A DNA stretch of 64,000 nucleotides from Ostreococcus lucimarinus CCE9901 (lineage: Eukaryota > Chlorophyta > Mamiellophyceae > Mamiellales > Bathycoccaceae). Of this stretch, positions 57,110 through 64,000 are shown piece by piece. The stretch's first letter is position 1, and every line of letters begins with the position of its first letter. The notes below the pieces were generated by a model. It was not told the DNA's origin and did no database searches. It saw only the letters and a program-made list of their open reading frames with translations. The translations under genes and the position numbers were made by a program. Location: contig NC_009369.1 in the NCBI RefSeq assembly GCF_000092065.1, positions 310,001-374,000 on the forward strand, read 5' to 3'.

Positions 57110-57283
57110 ATGTCCATGTTTACCACACGCGCGTCGAGCTTCGCCGTAGGCTTCGCCGTGGCTTCCGCGGGTGGCTTTTACGTCATCAAAGAGGAGATTC
57201 AGAAGAATCACGAGGCGTTGGCGCGTGAGTGTTCGACGCTGTGCGATCGCGTCAAGGCTCTCGAGGCGCGCGTGGGGAAGTAA
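57110..57283 (+). CDS. Small single-pass membrane protein with coiled coil (57 aa)
   Basis: Starts MSMFTTRASSFAVGFAVASA and continues with a Gly-Gly-Phe-Tyr end to the hydrophobic helix. The remaining 30 residues are charged (IKEEIQKNH to KALEARVGK) with an amphipathic heptad pattern. The layout, a short N-terminus with one helix near residues 10-25 and a short coiled coil, is common among small mitochondrial inner-membrane proteins, but no family was recognised. Support comes from the intact frame with TAA stop at 57281-57283, the sensible hydropathy and its fit in a 400-bp gap between AP-2 mu and the convergent ankyrin-MYND gene, which ends 65 bp away. Confidence 0.6.
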   Translation: MSMFTTRASSFAVGFAVASAGGFYVIKEEIQKNHEALARECSTLCDRVKALEARVGK

Positions 57284-57348
57284 TAGCATAGCCGATGCCA
57301 CCGCATCGTTGTAGTAGCGCACGGATATCACGTCGTGTATCTGACAAG

Positions 57349-58980
57349 TCACCGCGGTTCCACGGATGGCGTCGAGAGAAGCGTTTCGCGAAGCGTCGGA
57401 AACGCGTCGACGCACAGAGCGCGGTGCGTCGGCCAGGATAACCTCTGACACGCGGATGAACAGTAAATCTCGCTTTTGCATCGCGCGCAGCGTTTCGGCG
57501 ACGTCGTCAGACGGAAACATCCCGCGCACGTCTTCGGCTTTCGAGGAAGCTGGGCAAGATCGAAGTGCCGCGCACAGAGCGCAGAGGCGGCACCGATGGC
57601 GCTCGCGATGTCTGCGTCGGTGTCTCGTTCGCGCGTGCCTAAAACGTCGCCTCTTTCGATCGGGTCGGGCCATGATCGATGTTTTCGGGGTGTGTCGATG
57701 CTCGCCGCGAGAAGCGCCTCGCCAGATTGGCCGTCATTGTCGACGATTTCCCTCACGACGCGGATGACATCGAACTCTTTCAAAACTTCGAGCGCCTCTG
57801 TCGCGTTGCGATGACACGCCCAGTGGTACGCCGTACGCCCGCGCGAATCGACAAGTGCGGTGAGTTTCGCCGGATCTTTCGCTCGTCGTAAAATCATTCG
57901 AGCCAGCGGCGCGTTGGAGTGCGCGCACGCGAGCATCAACAACGTTTGCCCGCTCGAACACCGCACTTCGTCGTCTCCGTCGTTCTCATGCGCATCGAGT
58001 GCGAATGTCATCAACTTCATGCGGCTCGCGAGCATCTCAGTGGCGCGTCCTGGTTGTCTGACGGCGTCGCGAGTCATGCTATCCGCGAGATAGTGCACGG
58101 GCAACCACCCGTGGGGTCTACAACGCACGTTCAAGTCGCCGCCGGCTGCGCACAGAGCTTCTACCGTTCGTAGCTCTACTCCGAATCCGAAAGCCGTGTG
58201 AAGCGCGAAATCGTCCACCCTGATACCCGGGGTTCGCAAGAGCGCTTCTACGATAGAATGCCGGCCGATCCTGCAAGCATGCTGAAGCACGCTGCCGTGC
58301 GCTCCCTTCGCGTTGACATCGGCGCCAAGGTGTATCAGAAACTCGACAAAATCCACATCTTGTCTACCATCGATCGCGTACATCAGCGGCGTCCTCTGAA
58401 GACTATCTCTGCGATTGACGACGCATCGCGCCGATTCGAACGGTTGCCGATTTCCGACGAACGCCGCGACGTGCGACGTCGATCGGTCGGCGTCCCCTAC
58501 TTCATCCAATATACTTTCGATCCACGTCTCATTCCATCGATCTATATCCATCGCAAACGTTGCGTTCGCGATGCGTCGACGAACGGGCGACCCGATCGTT
58601 TTCTCGCCGTCGGCGAGTCGCATCAAGATGTCACATCGTTGCCATCGCGCCGCGCAATCCACTAAATGAATCTGCTTCGACGGCGTGTTCGCGGCCCTCA
58701 CGACCGTCTCAACGATCATATCGGATGTTTTTGCGTCGCAGCACACGAGCATGGCGGCGGAAACACCGATGGGTGAGACTTTGAACGCGTCGCAACCGTT
58801 CGCGAGCAACCACAGCGTCGTGCTCGGCGAGGCGAAGGGAGAGAGCACAGAAACGGAAAGCGCATCAAGGCCATCCACGCACGCCAGCGCGGGATCGATC
58901 TTCCCTTCCAACGACAGCGCTATGACGTCGTCCAACTGGTCGTGATAAACCGCGATGAGGAAGATTTTATTGATGGACAT
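57349..58980 (-). CDS. Ankyrin-repeat protein with C-terminal MYND zinc finger
   Basis: A 543-residue protein. Ankyrin-type repeats run through the first 430 residues; the clearest are TPLMYAIDGRQDVDFVEFLI, GSVLQHACRIGRHSIVEALL, TLLMLACAHSNAPLARMILR and TAYHWACHRNATEALEVL. The C-terminus (about residues 475-520) is a MYND finger: CAGCFRLTTSPKRCARCKSEIYC followed by SSACQRLSWPTHRALC, with the full set of Cys and His ligands. Such ankyrin-MYND proteins are numerous in algae and protists and act as protein-binding adaptors; a partner cannot be named. The start ATG at 58978-58980 directly precedes the first hydrophobic repeat. Confidence 0.88.
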   Translation of the reverse strand: MSINKIFLIAVYHDQLDDVIALSLEGKIDPALACVDGLDALSVSVLSPFASPSTTLWLLANGCDAFKVSPIGVSAAMLVCCDAKTSDMIVETVVRAANTPSKQIHLVDCAARWQRCDILMRLADGEKTIGSPVRRRIANATFAMDIDRWNETWIESILDEVGDADRSTSHVAAFVGNRQPFESARCVVNRRDSLQRTPLMYAIDGRQDVDFVEFLIHLGADVNAKGAHGSVLQHACRIGRHSIVEALLRTPGIRVDDFALHTAFGFGVELRTVEALCAAGGDLNVRCRPHGWLPVHYLADSMTRDAVRQPGRATEMLASRMKLMTFALDAHENDGDDEVRCSSGQTLLMLACAHSNAPLARMILRRAKDPAKLTALVDSRGRTAYHWACHRNATEALEVLKEFDVIRVVREIVDNDGQSGEALLAASIDTPRKHRSWPDPIERGDVLGTRERDTDADIASAIGAASALCARHFDLAQLPRKPKTCAGCFRLTTSPKRCARCKSEIYCSSACQRLSWPTHRALCVDAFPTLRETLLSTPSVEPR

Positions 58981-59058
58981 CGAGAGGCGAGGCGAGGAGT
59001 GGAGGTTCGTTCTTCGTTTCGTACTACAGACTAAAGTTAAAGTGTAAAAAGCGTCGCC

Positions 59059-59712
59059 CTAGTTCATGCTCGCCATGCGAGCCGCCACGTCCGCCATCAA
59101 ATCTCTTCGTTTCTTCAACCGATCGGTGGCGTCGTACACGATCGTCTCGCACCCGTTCTTATCGACAATCTTGACCAAATAATCCGTCGGCGCGGTGACC
59201 AAGCGCTCGCACACCTCGCCGACGCACAAATCCACCAAATCCATCGCCTGCGCCCTCGACATGTTCGGCACCCAGTGCTTATCGAACAACGACAAGCAAA
59301 ACATCCCCCCGTACCCGTGTCCTCCGGTGTTCACCCGATGACACGTCGCCAAGTAATCCATAAAATGCAACTCGGGTTCGTTTTTCAATTTATCAAACCC
59401 CGCGAGCAAGCAGTTCACCTGATACGGTCCGCTCCTCAGCGCCTCCGCGAGTTCATTCCTCGCGTAATGCGCCGTCGCGCTCACGTCCAACTCGTGTCCA
59501 TATTTCAACCGGTACAACCGCACGTTCGCGCGCAGGTACTCTCCGAACGCGACGCAGTCGCCCTTCGGTCCGCTCAGCGCCATGATCTTCGTCGAGTCCA
59601 GCTCCACGATCTTGTCCTCGTCCAGTTTTTGCACTATGATTTGCTGCGTCGCCGCGCGGTCGGCGACCAGCACGGCGAAGTCGTATCCCACGAATCCGAA
59701 CACCACGTCCAT
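59059..59712 (-). CDS. PBD1: 20S proteasome subunit beta-4 (PSMB2/PBD type)
   Basis: A 217-residue beta-type proteasome subunit. It opens MDVVFGFVGYDFAVLVADRAA, as in PSMB2, without the propeptide and N-terminal Thr of active subunits, so it is one of the non-catalytic beta subunits. Other matches are FGEYLRANVRLYRLKYGHEL, the YQVNCLLAGFD strand, MDYLATCHRVNTGGHGYGG and the ending TDYLVKIVDKNG. Beta-4 is part of the inner rings of the 20S core. It is divergent from SSU72 across 293 bp. Confidence 0.93.
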   Translation of the reverse strand: MDVVFGFVGYDFAVLVADRAATQQIIVQKLDEDKIVELDSTKIMALSGPKGDCVAFGEYLRANVRLYRLKYGHELDVSATAHYARNELAEALRSGPYQVNCLLAGFDKLKNEPELHFMDYLATCHRVNTGGHGYGGMFCLSLFDKHWVPNMSRAQAMDLVDLCVGEVCERLVTAPTDYLVKIVDKNGCETIVYDATDRLKKRRDLMADVAARMASMN

Positions 59713-60005
59713 CGCGCGTCGTCGTCGTTTCTATTCGTTGAATGAATGAATGAACGCTCGCGCGCGATCGATCTGTGATTCGCGACTTTAACCGTCTCCG
59801 CGCGCGCGCGATCGCGTCCCGCTCGACCGCGTCCCGCTCGACCGCGTCGCGCGCACCGTTCCGCGCTTTCGGCGCTCGCTCGCTCGACGCGCGGACTCGA
59901 CGCGTCGACGTGTGCGGCGCCGAAAGCGCCAATCGTCAACGACGCGTCAACGACCGACGCGCGGCGACACTTCGCGTCGCGCGCTCGCGTCGCGCCGCTC
60001 TCGAC
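59713..60005. promoter_or_regulatory. Divergent promoter of proteasome beta-4 and SSU72
   Basis: Both start codons face outward from this 293-bp gap. It includes two copies of a 15-bp direct repeat (cgcgtcccgctcgac) at 59813-59842. The plus-strand frame of SSU72 stays open across part of it without an ATG. Confidence 0.5.
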
Positions 60006-60605
60006 ATGTCCGCCGAGCGCAAGCGCTACGCCGTGGTGTGCGCGGCGAACTTTAACCGCTCCATGGAGGCGCACAAGGTGCTCGCCGAGCGCGGACTCGA
60101 CGTCGCGAGTTTCGGCGCGGCGTCGCGCGTCAAGCTCCCGGGGGCGTCCCGGGACGACCCGAACGTGTACGATTTCGATTCGATCACGTACGAGGACATC
60201 GCGAGCGATCTGGAGCGACAACCGCGGGAGACGGTGGAGAATTACGAGGCGAGAGGGATGTTTGAGATGCTGCGGCGAAACGCGAAGATCAAACCGGCGC
60301 CGCAGCGATGGCAGACGCACAGCGATCGAGAGCGGTTCGACGTGGTCGTGTGCTTCGAGGAGAGGGTGTTCGATCTCGTGATGGAGGATCTGCGAGCGAA
60401 GGGAGGGGCGCGGGAGGGGGTGCTGGTGGTGAATTTGGACGTGCGAGACTCGCACGATTCGAGCGTGGACGCGGCGCCGAGGGCGTTGCGGTTGTGCGAG
60501 GCGTTGGAGGCGAGCGAGGATTGGGAGAGCGAGGTGGATGAGATCATGAATGCGTTCGAAGAGGCGGAGGGGATGCGACCGTTGTACGGCGTGTGTTATT
60601 ATTGA
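60006..60605 (+). CDS. SSU72: SSU72 RNA polymerase II CTD phosphatase
   Basis: A 199-residue phosphatase for Ser5-P/Ser7-P of the RNA polymerase II C-terminal domain, working with the cleavage and polyadenylation machinery. The active-site loop VVCAANFNRSMEAH keeps C-x5-R (Cys and Arg of CAANFNR). Further matches are the segment ASRVKLPGASRDDPNVYDFDSITYEDI, the strand FDVVVCFEERVFDLV, the VNLDVRDSH motif with the general-acid Asp, and the aromatic end GVCYY. Length is normal for the family (about 195). ATG 60006 is used since no ATG precedes it in the frame. It converges with the ACT-repeat gene, 48 bp between stop codons. Confidence 0.94.
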   Translation: MSAERKRYAVVCAANFNRSMEAHKVLAERGLDVASFGAASRVKLPGASRDDPNVYDFDSITYEDIASDLERQPRETVENYEARGMFEMLRRNAKIKPAPQRWQTHSDRERFDVVVCFEERVFDLVMEDLRAKGGAREGVLVVNLDVRDSHDSSVDAAPRALRLCEALEASEDWESEVDEIMNAFEEAEGMRPLYGVCYY

Positions 60606-60653
60606 TGGATGATTGTACAGCGCGCCGGCGACGCGCTCGTATTTTACAACTCG

Positions 60654-62486
60654 CTAACGCAAAAGGGTGTAGATGACGCTGTCGCACACCTCTTGACGCG
60701 CTTTCGGGGACGAAATAGGTTCACCGTTGAAATCGGTGAGTAAAAATCTGTGCACTTCATCTTGGATGAAGTTCTCGACCGTGCGCGGGTCGATCAAAAT
60801 ATCCGCCTTGAAAACCATGACGTTGAGCGCTTGCAGCGCCTCGGTGACGTCGAGCAACACGCGAGGTCGGGTGTGGCCGGAGATATCCAGCGGCGCGACG
60901 ACTCGAAGCTCGCTCGTCATGCTCTCGCCTTTGTGACACAGCATCTCGACCTTGAGCGGACGATCGACGTGTTCCTTGTACTTGGCGCAGAGGTATTCCA
61001 TTTGCTCTTCGTTTTCGATGTTTCGCGTGAACAGGGCGACTTCGCAAATGGAGTCGTCGACGATTTCAATCTTGGCGTAGCTCACGGAGACTTTCAAATC
61101 CTTCGACACGCGCAAGCAATCGTACAACAAGCCTTGCCTGTCTCGAGTGCGGATTTGAAACACCGTGTGCGCGGGACTCATGAGGTTATCCACCTCCACG
61201 GTTGTTTCGTAATCGAACACCGGCGGTTTGGCTTCGGTGACGATCATCCCGGACGACTCGCGCAAGGTTTTCGTGCGACCTTGTCGAGTGACGAACGACG
61301 GCGCGGGGTGAACCAATATATTGACCCGATTCAACGCCTCGGGCGTTCGCGCGACGACGGGTTTGACGCGTCGGGAAATATCGCCGACGCGCGACGGATT
61401 CGGCAGCTCGTGTAAATCATCCGTCACGTAGAATAGATCCACCGCCTTGCCGCACGGCGCCGTCGTGACGTGCGCGCGATGCACGGTGAGCTGAAGCTCC
61501 CACAACGCGAGCGTGACGTCGTGCAACAGCCCCACGCGATCGTGCGCCTCGACTTGTAAAATATACAGACTCTGATTCGCGTGCATCTGCTCCAACATCT
61601 CAAACGACTCGACGGATGGAATCGTGCTAATCGTGCTCTTGTGCGGACACAGCAACTCTAACCGCTGCCTCAGCAGCTCCCAATCCACGACGCACGTCCG
61701 AGGCGCTATGGACTCCTCGAGCTCGGCCAACGCCGCGTTCCCGCCGTGCGCGCTCCCCTCGAACCGTCGCAATTTCGGCGAACTCATCGACGCCGGCATC
61801 GGCGACCCCGTCGCCGCCGCGCGCTCCCGACCCAGCCCCCGGTCCACGCTCGCCCCCCTATCCCCACTCCCACTCACCCCACCGTCTTTCGCGCGCCCAT
61901 CTCGCCCGCGCGCCCCTAACCAAGCCTTCCTCGCGACGTCGCCGACGCGTCTCGCGATTTCTCCCGCTCGCCTCGCGACTCGCCTCGCCACTCCTCCGAC
62001 CCCCGTTTCCTCGCTCGCCGCGCCCGCGCCCGCGCCCGCGCCCTCGCGCGCCGCGTTCTCATCCATCAGCGATCCGTGGCTCACGCCTCGATCGAGCGCG
62101 CCCGCGCGCACCGTGAGCAACACCAGCGCCCACACGCCGTCCGTCGTAAAGTCGCCGCGCGTCACCACGAGCCCGAATTCAAACACCACCCTGCAGATGT
62201 CCGCCCCGAGCCCCGTCTTGTCCGGGCACGTCACTCGAAACTCCGCGCACGGCACCGCGTCCGCGCCGTCGTCCAGCGCGGCGTACGCGACGCACCGCTC
62301 GTCGTCCGCCGCGTCGTCGGCGATCGTCGCCGCGCGCGCGCGCGCCGACGCGTCGCGCGCGCGCGGCGCGGACGGCGCGCGCGACATGCCGGCGACGCGA
62401 CGAACCGCGGGCGCGACGCTCGACCGACGCGTCGGCGCGCGCGCGACGCCCCTCGAGCGCGCGCGGCGCGTCGATGAGTGACGCAT
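60654..62486 (-). CDS. ACT-domain repeat protein (ACR-like)
   Basis: About 610 residues from ATG 62486, with 62387 as an alternative; the frame remains open upstream to 62939 through the neighbouring gene and that part is rejected. The N-terminus is Arg/Ala/Ser-rich, possibly a plastid transit peptide. Four ACT domains can be read: FRVTCPDKTGLGADICRVV, then LQVEAHDRVGLLHDVTLALW, then FQIRTRDRQGLLYDCLRV, and a degenerate last one with PRVLLDVTEALQALNVMV. The layout matches plant ACR proteins (ACR9/10 type) and the ACT part of GlnD, which sense amino acids such as glutamine. No enzymatic domain is present, so a regulatory sensor role is inferred. A Gly/Ala-rich linker lies between ACT1 and ACT2. 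Confidence 0.85.
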   Translation of the reverse strand: MRHSSTRRARSRGVARAPTRRSSVAPAVRRVAGMSRAPSAPRARDASARARAATIADDAADDERCVAYAALDDGADAVPCAEFRVTCPDKTGLGADICRVVFEFGLVVTRGDFTTDGVWALVLLTVRAGALDRGVSHGSLMDENAAREGAGAGAGAASEETGVGGVARRVARRAGEIARRVGDVARKAWLGARGRDGRAKDGGVSGSGDRGASVDRGLGRERAAATGSPMPASMSSPKLRRFEGSAHGGNAALAELEESIAPRTCVVDWELLRQRLELLCPHKSTISTIPSVESFEMLEQMHANQSLYILQVEAHDRVGLLHDVTLALWELQLTVHRAHVTTAPCGKAVDLFYVTDDLHELPNPSRVGDISRRVKPVVARTPEALNRVNILVHPAPSFVTRQGRTKTLRESSGMIVTEAKPPVFDYETTVEVDNLMSPAHTVFQIRTRDRQGLLYDCLRVSKDLKVSVSYAKIEIVDDSICEVALFTRNIENEEQMEYLCAKYKEHVDRPLKVEMLCHKGESMTSELRVVAPLDISGHTRPRVLLDVTEALQALNVMVFKADILIDPRTVENFIQDEVHRFLLTDFNGEPISSPKARQEVCDSVIYTLLR

Positions 62487-62529
62487 CGCGATGGCGAATC
62501 GCGATCGCGAATCGCGTCGCCACAGCGCG

Positions 62530-64000
62530 ATGCGCGCGGTCGCGCGGTCGCTCCTGCTCTGGCTGACGCTCGCGCCGACCCTGGCGCGCGCGTCGGCGCA
62601 CGCGTACGCGCGCGACTCGCTGTACGCGACGAACGACGCGGCGATCCTCGTCGCGGGCGCGGAGGGCGTCTTCGCGTCGCGCGTGCGCCTCGAGCGCGAG
62701 ACGACGGACGTCCGAAAGCGATGGCTCGGCGCGAATCCGCGCGTCGCGGACGGGCGCGCGTACGTCCGACTGGACGCGCTGACGTTCGAGCGGCCGCGGG
62801 AGACGGCGCGGGCGAGGGGCGCGACGGGGGGGGCGAGCGGCTTGGTCGAGGCGGCGACGTTTAAACGCGAGGACGTCGATCGGATCGGCGTGTGGGACGA
62901 CGAGGCGGGCGCGAGGAAGTTTTGTTGCACGGGTGACATGGCGAAGCGAGGGCTGTGCGAGAAGGGAGAGGTGGGACGATTGGTGGTGCGAGGGCGGGGC
63001 GACGGCGGCGCGACGGCGCCGTGGAAGACGGAGATTTGGTTCGAGGGCGACGACGTCGAGGCGAGGAGCGATGTGCAGGCGGTGAGCGTGCGGGAGACGG
63101 GGATGTATTACATGTGGTTCGTGGTGTGCGATCCGGAGCACGCGGGGGTGACGGTGAGCGGGAGGACGCTTTGGAAGAATCCGGATGGATATCTGCCGGG
63201 GGCGAAGACGGCGCTGTTGCCGTTTTACGGCTTCGCGGCGATGGCGTACCTCGGGTTGGGGTTCGCGTGGGCGATGGCGTACGTGGGGAATTGGCGACAC
63301 GTTTTAGAGCTGCATAATTGCATCACCGTCGTGCTGGCGCTGTCGATGTGCGAGACGGCGGTGTGGTATTTCGATTACGCCAACTGGAACGCCACGGGCT
63401 ATCGCCCGTACGTGTTCACCGTGGTCGCCGTCTTGCTCGGCAGTCTTCGCACGACGCTCAGTCGCACGCTCGTGCTCATGATGTCCATGGGGTACGGCGT
63501 CGTTCGCCCCACCCTCGGCGGGTTGAACGCCAAAGTGGTGTCGTTGAGCGTTTGCTATCTCTTCTCCACCGCCGTCAAGGACGTCGTCGAGCACGTCGGA
63601 TCGGTGGATGACTTGAAACCCGGCGCGAGGTTGTTTTTGGTGCTGCCGGTGTCGGTGTTTGATTCCGTGTTCTTGATTTGGATCTTCAACTCGCTGTCGA
63701 GGACGCTCACGCAGCTCGTGTTGAGACAACAAAAGCAAAAGCTGTCGCTCTACCGCGCGTTCACCAATCTCTTGGCGGCGAACGTCGTGCTCTCGGTCGG
63801 TTGGCTCGCGTACGAGATGTGGTTCAAGAGCACGGACATGATTGAAGAGAAGTGGGAGTCGGTGTGGATGTTGACTGCGTTTTGGCAAGCGTTATCCTTC
63901 GGTTTACTCGCCGGCATTTGCTTTTTATGGCGCCCCGCGAGCGAGTCGACGCAGTACGCCTACAGCGAGCTCGCGAACGACATCTCCGAAGACGCGTGGT
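62530..64000 (+). CDS. TMEM87/GPR107-type seven-helix protein (3' end outside window)
   Basis: The frame is open from ATG 62530 to the window end (490 codons). It starts with a signal peptide (RSLLLWLTLAPTLARA), followed by a luminal GOLD-like domain with paired Cys (KFCC, CDPEH), then seven predicted helices. The membrane part matches the Lung_7-TM_R family, in particular TMEM87: SRTLVLMMSMGYGVVRPTLG, VLPVSVFDSVFLIWIFNSL, QKLSLYRAFTNLL and FLWRPASESTQYAY, where TMEM87A has LWRPSANNQRFAF. Members sit in the Golgi and endosomes and affect retrograde traffic. A second in-frame ATG at 62491 lies only 5 bp from the divergent ACT-repeat start; 62530 places the signal peptide at the N-terminus. Only a short C-terminal tail seems to be missing. 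Confidence 0.9.
   Translation, partial: MRAVARSLLLWLTLAPTLARASAHAYARDSLYATNDAAILVAGAEGVFASRVRLERETTDVRKRWLGANPRVADGRAYVRLDALTFERPRETARARGATGGASGLVEAATFKREDVDRIGVWDDEAGARKFCCTGDMAKRGLCEKGEVGRLVVRGRGDGGATAPWKTEIWFEGDDVEARSDVQAVSVRETGMYYMWFVVCDPEHAGVTVSGRTLWKNPDGYLPGAKTALLPFYGFAAMAYLGLGFAWAMAYVGNWRHVLELHNCITVVLALSMCETAVWYFDYANWNATGYRPYVFTVVAVLLGSLRTTLSRTLVLMMSMGYGVVRPTLGGLNAKVVSLSVCYLFSTAVKDVVEHVGSVDDLKPGARLFLVLPVSVFDSVFLIWIFNSLSRTLTQLVLRQQKQKLSLYRAFTNLLAANVVLSVGWLAYEMWFKSTDMIEEKWESVWMLTAFWQALSFGLLAGICFLWRPASESTQYAYSELANDISEDAW

Noticed and set aside
62487-62939. N-terminal extension of the ACT-repeat frame
   Set aside because: It runs antisense through the start of the TMEM87-type gene and is compositionally a shadow of that gene.
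1-64000. tRNA, rRNA or other structural RNA genes
   Set aside because: No cloverleaf, A/B box or rRNA core was recognised by eye on either strand; a covariance-model scan would be needed to exclude them fully.

Overview
The window looks like nuclear DNA of a very compact green picoalga, most likely a Mamiellophyceae member of the Ostreococcus type. This is inferred from the high-GC, nearly intron-free, tightly packed genes and from the green-lineage content: an alpha-glucan water dikinase for starch, an IBR5-type phosphatase, a plant-like F-group bZIP and an ACR-type ACT-repeat protein. About 20 protein genes are supported. No tRNA, rRNA or CRISPR array was seen. One ordinary spliceosomal intron was found (IBR5).

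Layout. 1-3.6 kb: the 3' end of a PAS-domain gene, an Elongator ELP6-like gene and CENP-C (kinetochore). 3.9-36.7 kb: two giant single-exon genes transcribed divergently from one short intergenic region. They encode mosaic cell-surface proteins of about 3,180 and 7,650 residues with the same overall plan: PSI/EGF modules, cadherin-like beta domains, cysteine-rich GCC2/GCC3 repeats, then a related multi-spanning membrane domain. The first ends in a zinc-ribbon array built of seven 99-bp repeats. The second ends in a four-helix voltage-sensor domain with no pore. 36.9-43.4 kb: an adenylation-carrier-ankyrin-armadillo fusion protein and an alpha-glucan water dikinase. 43.2-52.8 kb: a 2,528-bp direct duplication, differing at six positions by eye, whose two copies each carry a complete PYROXD1 oxidoreductase gene and flank a 4.6-kb zinc-homeostasis cassette. 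52.4-64 kb: ordinary housekeeping genes (mitochondrial ferredoxin, IBR5, PITH protein, AP-2 mu, a 57-residue membrane protein, an ankyrin-MYND protein, proteasome beta4, SSU72, an ACT-repeat protein and a TMEM87-type seven-helix protein cut by the window end).

The most interesting system is the zinc cassette at 45.7-50.3 kb. A ZIP metal transporter and a bZIP factor are divergently transcribed. The bZIP basic region resembles plant bZIP19/23, the zinc-deficiency regulators. Between them are two perfect copies of the plant zinc-deficiency response element (RTGTCGACAY) in a 28-bp palindrome. A third perfect copy lies just upstream of the next gene, a COG0523/ZNG1-type zinc-chaperone GTPase. No other perfect copy was found by eye in the window. 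Sensor-regulator, importer and intracellular zinc allocation therefore appear as one local regulon.

The cassette sits exactly between the two direct repeats. The outer flanks hold the intact neighbours (water dikinase on the left, ferredoxin on the right), while the inner flanks hold truncated copies of the same neighbours. That topology is what integration of a circular molecule by a single crossover would leave. Repair-based duplication or an assembly error remain possible.
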